Shown in pieces: positions 1-8,784 of a stretch of DNA of 15,793 nt (the first letter of the stretch is position 1; each line of letters opens with the position of its first letter). Source of the stretch: an uncultured Caulobacter sp. Lineage in GTDB: Bacteria > Pseudomonadota > Alphaproteobacteria > Caulobacterales > Caulobacteraceae. Both the position numbers and the translations under genes were made by a program. The notes under the pieces were generated by a model that ran no database searches, was not told the origin of the DNA, and saw only the letters and a program-made list of their open reading frames with translations. The stretch spans positions 1 through 15,793 of the forward strand of contig CALALX010000087.1 in assembly GCA_937925635.1 (NCBI GenBank). The letters are read 5' to 3'.

Positions 1-1
1 C

Positions 2-292
2 CTGGGCGCCCACCTGACCTGGACACTGCCCTTCGGCCTGCTCATCATGTTCGCGGTCTTCAACTGCTTCAACCCGGCGTACGAAGAAGGGGCGCGCGAC
101 CTCGGCGCCACGCCCTGGCAGACCTTCCGCCACGTGGTGCTGCCCCTCATCGGTCCTTCCGTGGTCGGCGTCGGCATGTTCGGCTTCACGCTCAGCTGGG
201 ACGAGATCGCCCGCACCTCGCAGGCCATCGGCGACGTCAACACCCTGCCGCTGGAGCTGCAGGGCCTCACGGCCACCGTCACCACCCCGGCC
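2..292 (+). CDS. ABC transporter permease, spermidine/putrescine type, C-terminal fragment (truncated at both ends)
   Basis: This is the C-terminal part of an inner-membrane permease subunit of a PotB/PotC-type ABC importer. Its 5' end lies outside the window; the frame is open from base 2. The visible segment has the cytoplasmic EAA loop that contacts the ATPase (YEEGARDLGATPWQTFRHVVLP, here split as YEEGARDLGA then TPWQTFRHVVLP), followed by a membrane segment with GVGMFGFTLSWDEIARTSQ and then GDVNTLPLELQGL, typical of this permease group. Family members continue after the VTTP-like residues into a last transmembrane helix (usually beginning with something like YALGT). Here the frame instead enters non-homologous, arginine- and proline-rich sequence from about base 290 and stops only at 502. 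That tail is antisense to an acyltransferase gene, so I end the recognisable gene at about 292. The last helix is missing and the product as encoded is probably non-functional. Confidence 0.75.
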
Positions 293-300
293 ACGACGAG
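280..300. other. Breakpoint joining two genes tail to tail
   Basis: Permease homology on the + strand ends at about 287-292, and acyltransferase homology on the - strand ends at about 286-292. No stop codon, spacer or insertion sequence lies between them. Both genes lose their C-terminal coding region exactly here. The short GC-rich run around ACCACCCCGGCC could have served as microhomology. The exact base cannot be fixed without an intact relative. The cause may be a real deletion or inversion in the genome, or a chimeric assembly. Confidence 0.6.
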
Positions 301-1026
301 AAGGGCCGGCGCGCCCCAGATCATGGGTCGCCAGAGGTCGGGGTCGATCCGCGACAGCCAGAGGACAATGAACAGCGCCTGCCCGATACCCAGCATCACC
401 CAGCCGAAGGTCCGATCCGGCAACAGCTTCTCCTGCGCCAGTCGGCCGAGCCAAGCGCCGGCCAGGAACTGGAGGAACAGCGGGTTGAGCAACATCACAT
501 AGCCGGCCGGCCAGACGAACCCGGCCAGCGACAGCGTCGCCAGGGCCATGGTCAGGGCCAACAGGCGCGACCGCTCGGGCAAGATCAGGCAGGCCGCGAA
601 GACCAGGTAGAAGACAGCCTCGTAGTTCAGCGACCAGCCGGGCGTCAGCACCGGGAACGGCAGGCCGTCGGGATTGAGGTGCTGGATGAAGGCCAGCGAC
701 AGCGCGACGTGGCCGACGTCGGGATCGACCTCCGGGAATCGGCTCGGAAAGACCAGGGCCCCGGCGACCAGGACCAGCGTCGTCAGCCAGTAGAGCGGCG
801 CCACCCGGACGACCCGCCGGCGGACAAAATTGAGCGGCGCGACCTTGCCGCCGGCGGTGACGGTCCACATCACGAAACCGCTGATCACGAAGAACACGTC
901 GACGCCCGCGGCGCCGATGTCGAAGTTGATCCGCGCCCACTGGCTGGCGTGGAACATCACCACCGACAGGGCCGCCAGGGCCCGCATGTGCTGGATCGAG
1001 ACCCAGGTCCGATCCCGCGGGAGCAT
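290..1026 (-). CDS. Acyltransferase family 3 (OafA/YrhL-like) membrane protein, 3'-truncated
   Basis: This is a polytopic inner-membrane O-acyltransferase of the acyltransferase-3 family, which acylates sugars, lipopolysaccharide or other envelope glycans. It starts with ATG at 1026, overlapping the TGA of the cytochrome gene by one base (TGATG), so translation is probably coupled. Family marks seen: IQHMRALAALSVVMFHAS (residues 11-28) with conserved Arg15 and His26, GVDVFFVISGFVM (41-53), RRRVVRVAPLYW (69-80) and TPGWSLNYEAVFYLVF (128-143), then several hydrophobic helices. Recognisable sequence stops at about residue 246, whereas the family usually has about 340-380 residues. The frame stays open to the window edge, but over bases 1-290 it is antisense to the permease and has no acyltransferase character. 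The last three or so helices are therefore missing. The family call is firm; the substrate is unknown. Confidence 0.85.
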
Positions 1027-2132
1027 CAGCCGCAGCCGCCGGGCATCTGTGCGATCCACTGGCGCAGGAGGCTCACGGCCTCGTCATGCTCCAGAGCCCG
1101 GCCGAGTTCCGGCATCATGGCCCCAGGATCGGTGGAGGCCGTCCGGAAGACCAGGATCGACTCGTCCGGCTTGCCAGGGTGGATCCCGTACCGGAAGCCG
1201 CCCGTGCCCTGCCCCGCCGCGATCGGCGGCTTGCACAGGCCGAGCCTCGGCCCCGCCGCGTCGCGCGTGAGGTAGAGGCCGGAGGTGTCCGCCGGGCCGG
1301 TCGCGCTGTGGCAGTGGGCGCAGTTGATGTCGAGCCAGGCGCGGGCGCGTTCGTCGACCGGCGCGCGCTGATCGAGCCAGTCGGCCGCCGGCGCCGGCCG
1401 TTGCGCCGGCAGGCCGCGCAGGTAGCCGACGGCCTGCAGTCGCGCGAGCTGATTGAAGGTCTGCCCCCCGATCGTGACGTCGCGGTCCAGGTGCCGCGCC
1501 TTCAGGCCGATCGGCTGCAGCTTCTTGGTCGCATGGTTGGTGCCGTGGCAACCGACGCACTGGTTCACGTTCGGCACCTGGTAGGTGAAACGGTCGGCCC
1601 GGCCGGGTCGCTCCAGCGTCATCGGGATCGGCTTGCCGGTCCGCTGCAGCGTCGCCTTGGTCTGCGCGGCGTTCCAGACATAGGGGAAGGCCGCCCAGCC
1701 GTCGGCTCGACGCACGAGGATGCGGGTCTCGACGAGCCTGATCTTCGACAGATCCAGACCCTGGCTCGTCTCCGACAGCCTCAGACCATCCCCTGGCGCG
1801 ACGGCGTCGCCCGCCGCCTTCGGATAGAAGAAGGTCTTGGTCACGATCGTCCCGACCGGGAAGTCGAACGCCTCCTGGCCGGACCAGTCGGCGGCCTGGC
1901 CCTTCGGCATCCAGACGGTGCGCAGCTTGCCGGCGTAGTCGGTGAACAGCGGCGTGTTCAACTCATAGGCCTGGACCCCCTCGGCGAGCACGAAGCGGCC
2001 ATCGCGAACGCCGACCACGCCCCAGTCGGAAAGCTGTTCCGGCAGGCCCTCGGCGATGAAACGCGGCTCCAGCGCCCGCGGCGCGCAGGCCGCGAGCAGC
2101 AGGGCGCCGATGACGGCGAGAAGGCGGGTCAC
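1026..2132 (-). CDS. SO_2930-like diheme c-type cytochrome lipoprotein (HNE_0200 family)
   Basis: This is a secreted electron-transfer protein of a conserved but uncharacterised family that is habitually paired with a beta-helix protein, as here. I choose the GTG at 2132, giving 368 residues. It overlaps the stop of the upstream beta-helix gene in a GTGA, and it places a clean lipoprotein signal at the N-terminus (VTRLLAVIGALLLAAC, lipobox LAAC, Cys16). The frame is open further upstream to an ATG at 2219, but that extension would precede the signal and is antisense-like. Two haem c sites are visible, CVGCH at 192-196 and CAHCH at 271-275, with Met339/Met340 (GAMMPELGR) as possible axial ligands. 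The central part (NTPLFTDYAGKLRTVWMPKG, FPVGTIVTKTFFYP) matches what I know of the family. It probably sits on the periplasmic face of a membrane. The redox partner is unknown; it could serve an oxidative modification carried out with its beta-helix partner. Confidence 0.85.
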   Translation of the reverse strand: MTRLLAVIGALLLAACAPRALEPRFIAEGLPEQLSDWGVVGVRDGRFVLAEGVQAYELNTPLFTDYAGKLRTVWMPKGQAADWSGQEAFDFPVGTIVTKTFFYPKAAGDAVAPGDGLRLSETSQGLDLSKIRLVETRILVRRADGWAAFPYVWNAAQTKATLQRTGKPIPMTLERPGRADRFTYQVPNVNQCVGCHGTNHATKKLQPIGLKARHLDRDVTIGGQTFNQLARLQAVGYLRGLPAQRPAPAADWLDQRAPVDERARAWLDINCAHCHSATGPADTSGLYLTRDAAGPRLGLCKPPIAAGQGTGGFRYGIHPGKPDESILVFRTASTDPGAMMPELGRALEHDEAVSLLRQWIAQMPGGCG

Positions 2133-3409
2133 GACTTGCCGGGCGCCGGGATCTTCGACTCGGCCGGAACAGGCCCCGCGGCGGCCACCACGGCCGGCGG
2201 CAGCGGCGTCAGGCGGCACCTCATCTCAACGACCTTCGGGTTCTTGGTCTTGTTGGGCAGGTCGGCGTTGAGGACCTTGGCGGCGCCGTTGTCGACACAG
2301 ATGGCCAGGGCGGGGTCCGGCTCGCCGCCGACGAACTTGGCCTTGTCGACATAGCCGTCCCACAGCACGTCCGGCAGGGCGCCGTTCAGGCCGAACAGCG
2401 CGACGCGCAGGGCCTGCAGATCCATGCCGTCGGGCTTGGAACCGCCCGGCGCGAAGCGGTTGTCGTGGACAAAGATGCTCTCTGGCCAGGGATCGAAGCT
2501 CGCCGCCTGCCCCTCGCCGGCCTTGTAGCCGGCCGAGAAGAAGCTGGAGACGATGACGTTGGCGGTGTTGTTTCCGCCGATCTCGTTGTCGAAGATCTCG
2601 ACCTTGTCGTTGGAATTGATGATCACGCCCGTGCCGGCCGGGACGGACGCCACCGCCGTGCCCTTGCGGCCGAAATTGGCGGTGTTGTTGTTCACCGAGC
2701 GGTTGCGGAAGATCCGCGTGGCGAAGCCCGGAACCTTCAGGTTGGGCATGTTGAACACCAGGATCCCGCCGGTGTTGTTGGTCGCCAGGTTGTCGTAGAC
2801 GTCGGCGTTCTGGGTGTTCTCGATCTCGATGCCCGCGACGTTGAATTCGGCGCGATTGCGGCGGACCACCACGTTCTGCGACTGGCCGACGTAGATGCCG
2901 GCGTCGGAGGCGCCGATGGCCACGCTGTCCTCGATCAGCACGTTCTTGGTCTGAACGGGATAGAGGCCATAGGCGCCGTTGCTGGTCTTCGGGCCGCCGG
3001 TCCATTCGACCCGCACCCGGCGGATGATGATGTTCTCGCCCTCGTTGATCTTCAGCGCATCGCCCTTGGCGTCCTCGAGCGCGAGGTCCTCGATCGTGAA
3101 GTTGGAGGCGTTGACCAGCAGCCCCTCGGCTCCGGAGGTCTGCCCCTTGAAGCTCAGGATGGTCTTGTCCATCCCGGCGCCCTTGAGGGTGACGCCGTCG
3201 ACTTCGAGGCTGAGTCCGCGGTCGATGGCGTAGACGCCGGCGGGAATGATGATCACGTCGCCCGGCTTGGCGTCGATCAGCTGCTCGATCAGCTTTTCCT
3301 GATAGGCCGTGTCAGGCCTGGCGGCCGTTCCGCCGCCGCCGCAGCCGGCCAGCGTCAGCGCGGCCGCGATTGTCAGGCCGCTGAATATGCGGCGCATGCC
3401 CTGCCCCAT
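2129..3409 (-). CDS. Parallel beta-helix repeat lipoprotein (TIGR03805-like)
   Basis: This is an exported right-handed parallel beta-helix protein, the first gene of a three-gene coupled unit. The ATG at 3409 is preceded by GGAGG six bases upstream. The N-terminus MGQGMRRIFSGLTIAAALTLAGC is a lipoprotein signal with lipobox LAGC (Cys23). After a short linker, AKPGDVIIIPAGVYAIDRGLSL begins the helix, and many short turns follow with regularly spaced hydrophobic and Asn/Asp residues (FTIEDLALEDAKGDALKI, NIIIRRVRVEWT, NVLIEDSVAIGASDAGIYVGQ, NVVVRRNRAEFNVAGIEIEN, ADVYDNLATNNTGGILVFN). This pattern is shared with polysaccharide lyases, epimerases and NosD-like proteins. The C-terminal region (about 290-426) is less repetitive and ends in a proline/alanine-rich tail. 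It matches the family that occurs in two-gene pairs with the diheme protein downstream. No specific catalytic residues can be assigned. A glycan-binding or glycan-modifying role is inference from the fold. Confidence 0.85.
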   Translation of the reverse strand: MGQGMRRIFSGLTIAAALTLAGCGGGGTAARPDTAYQEKLIEQLIDAKPGDVIIIPAGVYAIDRGLSLEVDGVTLKGAGMDKTILSFKGQTSGAEGLLVNASNFTIEDLALEDAKGDALKINEGENIIIRRVRVEWTGGPKTSNGAYGLYPVQTKNVLIEDSVAIGASDAGIYVGQSQNVVVRRNRAEFNVAGIEIENTQNADVYDNLATNNTGGILVFNMPNLKVPGFATRIFRNRSVNNNTANFGRKGTAVASVPAGTGVIINSNDKVEIFDNEIGGNNTANVIVSSFFSAGYKAGEGQAASFDPWPESIFVHDNRFAPGGSKPDGMDLQALRVALFGLNGALPDVLWDGYVDKAKFVGGEPDPALAICVDNGAAKVLNADLPNKTKNPKVVEMRCRLTPLPPAVVAAAGPVPAESKIPAPGKS

Positions 3410-3448
3410 GGGCGTCCTCCCGTTCCCTCAAGGCCGGGACTCTGTCGG

Positions 3449-3463
3449 CCCCGGTCGCCGGGG
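3449..3463. other. Small hairpin in the leader of the beta-helix gene
   Basis: CCCCGG-TCG-CCGGGG forms a perfect 6-bp stem with a 3-base loop, 40-54 bases upstream of the beta-helix start codon. No T-run follows on either strand, so it is not a classical terminator. It may be a leader structure or a chance palindrome in GC-rich DNA. The rest of 3410-3572 shows no convincing -35/-10 pair. Confidence 0.3.
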
Positions 3464-3572
3464 ACGGTGGCATGCGGCGCGGGCGGCGGCAACGGCCTAG
3501 GGGACTGGATGACGCGACCCGCAGGGGCGCGGCTTCCTGTCCCTCAAGAGCATCAAAGGGGTCGGGGGACAG

Positions 3573-4532
3573 CTACGCGTCGCGAAGCAGTCCCTGGCCG
3601 TACCGCTTGCCCAGCTCCGCGCAGCAGGCGTGGAACTCCTCGACCGTATCGCGGAGGATGTCGGCGACCGGCCGGACGCTGTCGATGCGGCCGGCGACCT
3701 GCCCCGACAGCGCGATCGACGCCTCCATGTCGCCGCCGAAATAGAGGTCCAGCGCGTTGCCGAAGGCGGCCATCGCGCCCTCGGGCGGCGGATTAAGCTC
3801 CATCTCGGTGGTCTTGCCGGTGCGCAGCGCCCGCAGCGCCGGCCCAGGGCCGTGGCGGTTGAGGAAGACGGTGTCGGTCTCGGCCGCCACCACGATGGCG
3901 TTCTTCCAATTCTGGTGGACCGGCGACTCCGTGGCGCTGACCATCCGCGTGCCCATCTGGATGCCCTCTGCCCCCAGGGCGAAGGCGGCGGCCATGGTGC
4001 GGCCGTCCAGCATGCCGCCGGCGGCGATGATCGGCACGTCGACCTTGCTGGCGATCAGGGGCAGCAGGACCATCAGCGCCACCTCGCGCGGATTCTTGAA
4101 CCCGCCGCCCTCGCCGCCCTCGACCACCAGTCCGTCGACGCCGGCCTCGATCGCCTTCAACGCCGCCTGCAGGGAGGGCACGACATGGAAGACGGTCAGG
4201 CCCGCGCCCTTCAAGGCCCCGCAGTACTTGCGCGGGTCGCCGGCGGAGGTGGTGACGAACTTGACCCCCTGATCGATGACGAACTGCACGATGTCGGGAT
4301 CACGCACGAAGGCCTGGGCGATGTTCACCCCGAACGGCTTGCCGGTCAGGCCGCGCATCTTGATGACCTCGGCGCGAACTTCGTCGAGGCGACCGGACGA
4401 CGTCTCGATGATGCCCAGGCCGCCGGCGTTGGACACTGCGGACGCCAGCTGGGCGCGGGCGATCCAGCCCATCGGGGCCTGGACGATCGGATACTGGACC
4501 CCCAGCAGTCGTGTGATGCGGTTGTCGATCAT
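3573..4532 (-). CDS. Nitronate monooxygenase / 2-nitropropane dioxygenase-like flavoprotein
   Basis: This is a cytoplasmic FMN-dependent TIM-barrel protein of 319 residues, the usual family length. The ATG at 4532 follows GGGGAG with six bases between. Visible motifs: QAPMGWI (18-24) at the first strand, NAGGLGIIE (35-43), FGVN (67-70), the phosphate/flavin-binding IIAAGGMLDGR (168-178) and GAEGIQMGTRM (187-197). Nitronate monooxygenases and FabK-like enoyl reductases usually have EAGGH at the position of VVEGGEGGGFKNP (136-148). Here Phe145 replaces the catalytic-type histidine, so true nitronate oxidation is doubtful; a different oxidoreductase activity is more likely. Its own transcript probably starts in the 134-bp region it shares with the divergent DUF4129 gene. 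It is not obviously linked to the beta-helix unit downstream, from which it is separated by 163 bp. Confidence 0.85.
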   Translation of the reverse strand: MIDNRITRLLGVQYPIVQAPMGWIARAQLASAVSNAGGLGIIETSSGRLDEVRAEVIKMRGLTGKPFGVNIAQAFVRDPDIVQFVIDQGVKFVTTSAGDPRKYCGALKGAGLTVFHVVPSLQAALKAIEAGVDGLVVEGGEGGGFKNPREVALMVLLPLIASKVDVPIIAAGGMLDGRTMAAAFALGAEGIQMGTRMVSATESPVHQNWKNAIVVAAETDTVFLNRHGPGPALRALRTGKTTEMELNPPPEGAMAAFGNALDLYFGGDMEASIALSGQVAGRIDSVRPVADILRDTVEEFHACCAELGKRYGQGLLRDA

Positions 4533-4666
4533 GGCCGTCTCCCCGTGCGTTTTCGGAAGGCTATCAGACGAACAACTGTTTGGAAGACGAGGCGCGGCGA
4601 ATATTCCGTCGCGGGGCTCAAGCGTCGATTGTGCCGCCGCGATCCTCCCGTGTATGCAGGCGGGGG

Positions 4667-5308
4667 ATGGGGCGTGAACAGTCCAGCGGCGGCGTTGACG
4701 GGGCGGGCGTGCGGGAAATCGCCGACGCCCATCGCCAGCTGTTGCAGGACAAGTCCCTGCAGTTCGACCTGCCGGCCTACGCGCCGCCGCCGCCGCCTCC
4801 GAAGTGGGCGGCCAGTCTGGCCGACCTGCTCGCGGCCCTGGGTCCGCTGTTCCAGGTGATCTTCTGGGGGCTGGTGGCGCTGGCGGTCATCGGCCTTCTC
4901 TACCTCATCGCCCGCAGCCTGATGGGCGCCCGCTTCGGCGGCCGTCCGGCGCGTCGTGCGAGCTCGTCCGGCGAGCCTGACTGGCGGCCGACCGTCGCCC
5001 AGGCGCGGGTCCTGCTGGCCGACGCGGACGCTTTGGCGGCCGAGGGGCGGTTCGACGAAGCCGCCCACCTGCTGTTGCTGCGCGGGGTCGAGGATATCCG
5101 CGCTCAACGCCCGGGCCTTGTCCGTCCCGCCCTGACCAGCCGCGACATCGCCGGCCTCGAAGCCTTGCCGATGGCCGCTCGCGCGGCCTTTGGCGCCATC
5201 GCCCTGGTCGTGGAGCGCAGCCTGTTCGGCGGACGGGATGTGGGCGCGGAGGGCTGGACTGTCTGCCGCGACGCCTACGAACGATTCGCCCTGGGCGGCG
5301 CGTCGTGA
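4667..5308 (+). CDS. DUF4129 domain-containing membrane protein, first gene of the MoxR operon
   Basis: This is a single-pass inner-membrane protein of unknown biochemical function, regularly found at the head of MoxR/DUF58 operons. With the ATG at 4667 it has 213 residues. An N-terminal segment (VREIADAHRQLLQDKSLQFD, 15-34) leads to a six-proline run (40-45), a transmembrane helix at about 60-83 (LFQVIFWGLVALAVIGLLYLIA), a basic linker, and the DUF4129 domain at about 108-208 (DADALAAEGRFDEAAHLLLLRGVEDI ... LTSRDI ... ERSLFGGRDVGAEGW). The start is the least certain part. The frame is open to a TTG at 4580, and a GTG at 4709 is also possible. The ATG at 4667 has a purine-rich AGGCGGGGG just before it but poor spacing. 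The stop overlaps the next gene's GTG by four bases. A 192-residue frame on the opposite strand (4529-5107) is a shadow. Confidence 0.85.
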   Translation: MGREQSSGGVDGAGVREIADAHRQLLQDKSLQFDLPAYAPPPPPPKWAASLADLLAALGPLFQVIFWGLVALAVIGLLYLIARSLMGARFGGRPARRASSSGEPDWRPTVAQARVLLADADALAAEGRFDEAAHLLLLRGVEDIRAQRPGLVRPALTSRDIAGLEALPMAARAAFGAIALVVERSLFGGRDVGAEGWTVCRDAYERFALGGAS

Positions 5309-6508
5309 CCGCCGCTGGGCAGCGCGAGCTGTTTCAGGGCCGCACCGTCCTGATCATGATCCTGGTCGGCGTACTGGCCTTTGCGGCGCTGGCGGTGCTG
5401 AGCGTCTACGCGCCCAGCCTGCGCAGCGGCGACGATGGCAAGGAACACGCCCTGTCAAAGTCGGCGGTGGGATATGCAGGCGCCGTGCGGCTGTTCCGGT
5501 CGATGGGCGAGGTCGTCCTTGTCAGCCGCGGCGACAGCCCCGCCCTTGAACGCGGCGGCCTTCTGATCATCACCCCTGATGAGCATCATGACCCCGTCGC
5601 CATCCGGAAGGTCCGCTTCAAGGGGCCGCGCCTGGTGGTGCTTCCAAAATGGGTCGCGGGACCGGACCCGCTGCATCGCGGCTGGGCGCGGGAGACCGGC
5701 ATCGCGCCTCAGGCCCGACTTGTGGGCGGCGGAGCCCTCAAGGCCTATGCCGGCAAGGCGACGCTGGTTCGGCGCGGAGGGACGGCAAGGCCGGTCCTTT
5801 CCTTCCGGAACGGGCGCACCGTGGAAGCGGGCCCTTTGAGGAATCTCCAGACCCTTCACGGGCCAGGGCTGGAGCCTCTCGTCACGGACGGCCGAGGCGG
5901 CGTCATTCTGGCCCGCACCGTCGAGCCCGACGTTTACATCCTGTCCGATCCCGACCTGCTCAACACCAGCGGCCTCAAGTCCCTCGCCACGGCCCGCGCG
6001 GCCTGGGCCCTGATTGGCGAGATCCGCCCTGTCGACGCTCCCCTGGTCTTCGACGTCAGCCTGCACGGCTTCAAGAGGTCGCGGAACGTCTTCGCCCTGG
6101 CGCTGGAGCCGCCGTTCCTGGGCGGGACCCTGTGCGCCGTCGCGGCCGCCCTGCTGGCCGGGATCGCCGCCGCCGTGCGCTTTGGCCCCGTCCGGCGCCC
6201 GCGCCCTCCCTACGCCATGGGCAAGGCGGCGCTGGTCGAGAACACCGCCGGCCTGATCCGCATGGCCCGCCGCGAGCACCGGATGGCCGAAGGCTACGCC
6301 CGCCTCTGCCGCGAGCTGGCCGCTCGCGCCGTGGGCGCGCCGCGCCAGCTTGAGCCGGCCGAACTCGACGCCTTCCTCGACCGGTTGAGCGCCCAGCGCG
6401 CCGCGCCGGCCTTCACCGATCTGACCCGCGCCGCCCGCGAGGCGGGGAGCCTGACCGACCTCATGGTCGTGGCCCGCGGCCTGTATGACTGGAGACTGGA
6501 GATGACCC

Positions 6509-6522
<14 letters not shown>
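5305..6522 (+). CDS. DUF4350 domain-containing membrane protein
   Basis: This is a 405-residue inner-membrane protein of the DUF4350 family, a standard partner in MoxR/DUF58 operons; its activity is unknown. It starts with GTG at 5305 inside the GTGA that ends the previous gene. A transmembrane helix at about 13-35 (TVLIMILVGVLAFAALAVLSVY) is followed by a periplasmic domain. There SAVGYAGAVRLFRSMG (53-68) and LLIITP (86-91) give the DUF4350 start, and YILSDPDLLNTSGL (211-224) is its best conserved motif. A second helix spans about 270-292 (PFLGGTLCAVAAALLAGIAAAV), and a helical cytoplasmic tail contains a HRMAEGYARLCRELAARA stretch. The architecture suggests a periplasmic sensor or ligand domain held between two helices. 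The 3' end overlaps the MoxR gene by 14 bases. Confidence 0.88.
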
Positions 6523-7461
<939 letters not shown>

Positions 7462-7465
<4 letters not shown>

Positions 7466-8775
7466 TCTATCCGACGCTCAGGGCGGTCGTGATCGCCGCG
7501 CTGGGCGCGCCGGCCGCGATCGCGGTCGGCGTCATCTCGCCGACGCTGTGGCTGGCCGCGCCGGCCTGGCTGACGCTGCTGGCCGTCCTGATCGGGGTCG
7601 ACGCGGCCCTGGCCTGGCGGACGGGCCGCGGCCTGACCATCAGCCTGACCGCTCCGGCGCGCATCGGCGTCGGCGCGGTCGCCGAGGGCGAGCTCGGCGT
7701 CGCCTTCAGGGACAGGGCCCCGCGCAGCATCGAGCTGGCCGTCGAAGCCGACGCCCGCATGCAGGTGTCGCCGGATCGCGTCACCGTGCGCCCGCAGGGT
7801 CGCGAGGGCGTGCTGGGCCTGAAGATCGCGCCGCGGCGCCGCGGCGAAGGCGTCTTCGAACGCGCCTGGGTGCGCTGGACCGGGCCCCTCGGCCTGGTCT
7901 GGAGCCAGCACAGCGACGCGATCCGCCGCCGCGCCGTCCTGACGCCCGACATCAACGGCGTGAAGCAGGAAGCCATGCGGCTGTTCGCCCGTGACAGCAT
8001 GTTCGGGGTCAAGGCCCAGATCGACACCGGCGAGGGCGCCGAGTACCACGCCCTGCGCGAGTACGCCGACGGCATGGATCCGCGCATCGTCGACTGGAAG
8101 CAGTCCGCGCGGTACGGCAAGCTCATCGCCAAGGAATTCCGCACCGAGCGCAACCACCACATCCTGCTGGCGCTCGACACCGGCCGCACCATGAGCGAAC
8201 CGCTGGCCGGCTTGCCGCGCATTGACCGGGCCATCAACGCCGCCCTGACCCTGGCCTATGTCAGCCTCAGGATCGGCGACCGCGTCGGGCTGTTCGGGTT
8301 CGACGCCCGGCCGCGGCTGTCGACCAGCGTGACGGCCGGGGTCGGCTCCTTCCCCCTCCTCGAACATCTGGCCGCCTCTCTCGACTACTCGGATGAGGAG
8401 ACCAACTACACCCTGGGCCTCACCCAGCTGGCCTCGGATCTTGAACGGCGGTCGCTGATCGTTGTCTTCACCGAGTTCGCCGACCCGACCAGCGCCGAGT
8501 TGCTGATCGAGAACGCCGGGCGGCTGGCGCGTCGGCACCTGTTGATGTTCGTGGTCTTCCGCGATGAGGAGCTCGAAGCCATCACCGCCGCCGAGCCGAC
8601 CGAGCCGGACCAGGTGTCGAAGGCCGTGGCCGCCGCGGCCCTGCTGCGCGAACGGGAGCTGGTGATTTCGCGGCTGCGCCGGATCGGCGCCCTGATCGTC
8701 GACGCCCCGGTCGGCGCCGTGGGGCCCAGGCTGCTGAACGCCTACCTCGACCTCAAGCGCCGCGATCTGCTGTAG
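7462..8775 (+). CDS. DUF58 domain-containing protein (VWA-like MoxR partner)
   Basis: This is a membrane-anchored protein of 437 residues starting from the GTG at 7462, which overlaps the moxR stop by four bases. The frame is open back to 7264, but that part is a shadow of moxR. Two hydrophobic segments (about 5-26 and 30-52) form an N-terminal membrane hairpin. A beta-rich region follows (70-160), then the DUF58 signature GEGAEYHALREYADGMDPRIVDW (190-212) continuing KQSARYGKLIAKEF (213-226), and a von Willebrand-A-like fold. The MIDAS-like motif reads DTGRT (239-243) in place of classical DxSxS, as is common in DUF58 proteins. The product is the expected partner of the MoxR ATPase in the same operon. 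A role in envelope-protein assembly or quality control is inferred from the module, not shown here. Confidence 0.92.
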
Positions 8776-8784
8776 GAGACCGCC

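Noticed and set aside
293..502. Extension of the permease frame to the stop at 502
   Set aside because: The added residues are antisense to clear acyltransferase sequence and lack the expected membrane helix.
1086..2354. 422-residue + strand frame
   Set aside because: It is opposite the diheme cytochrome gene, whose CxxCH motifs, lipobox and family resemblance are clear. The + product is compositionally biased with no motif.
3537..3572. CTGTCCC ... GGGACAG inverted repeat just after the flavoprotein gene
   Set aside because: A 7-bp stem with a loop of over 20 bases and no T-run is too weak to call a terminator.
2465..3796. 443-residue + strand frame
   Set aside because: It is antisense to the beta-helix gene and runs into the end of the flavoprotein gene. 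Rich in Val/Asp/Gly/Arg, it is a typical high-GC shadow.
4629..4656. Possible promoter for the MoxR operon (TTGTGC, 16 bases, TGTATG)
   Set aside because: The -10 candidate ends only 10 bases before the chosen start and matches poorly. It would require a nearly leaderless message and a firm start, neither of which is established.
3630..4859. 409-residue + strand frame
   Set aside because: It is opposite the nitronate-monooxygenase-like gene, then out of frame with the DUF4129 gene; no recognisable domain.
4529..5107. 192-residue - strand frame ending next to the flavoprotein start
   Set aside because: It is antisense to the DUF4129 gene, with Arg/Gln/Gly bias and no motif.
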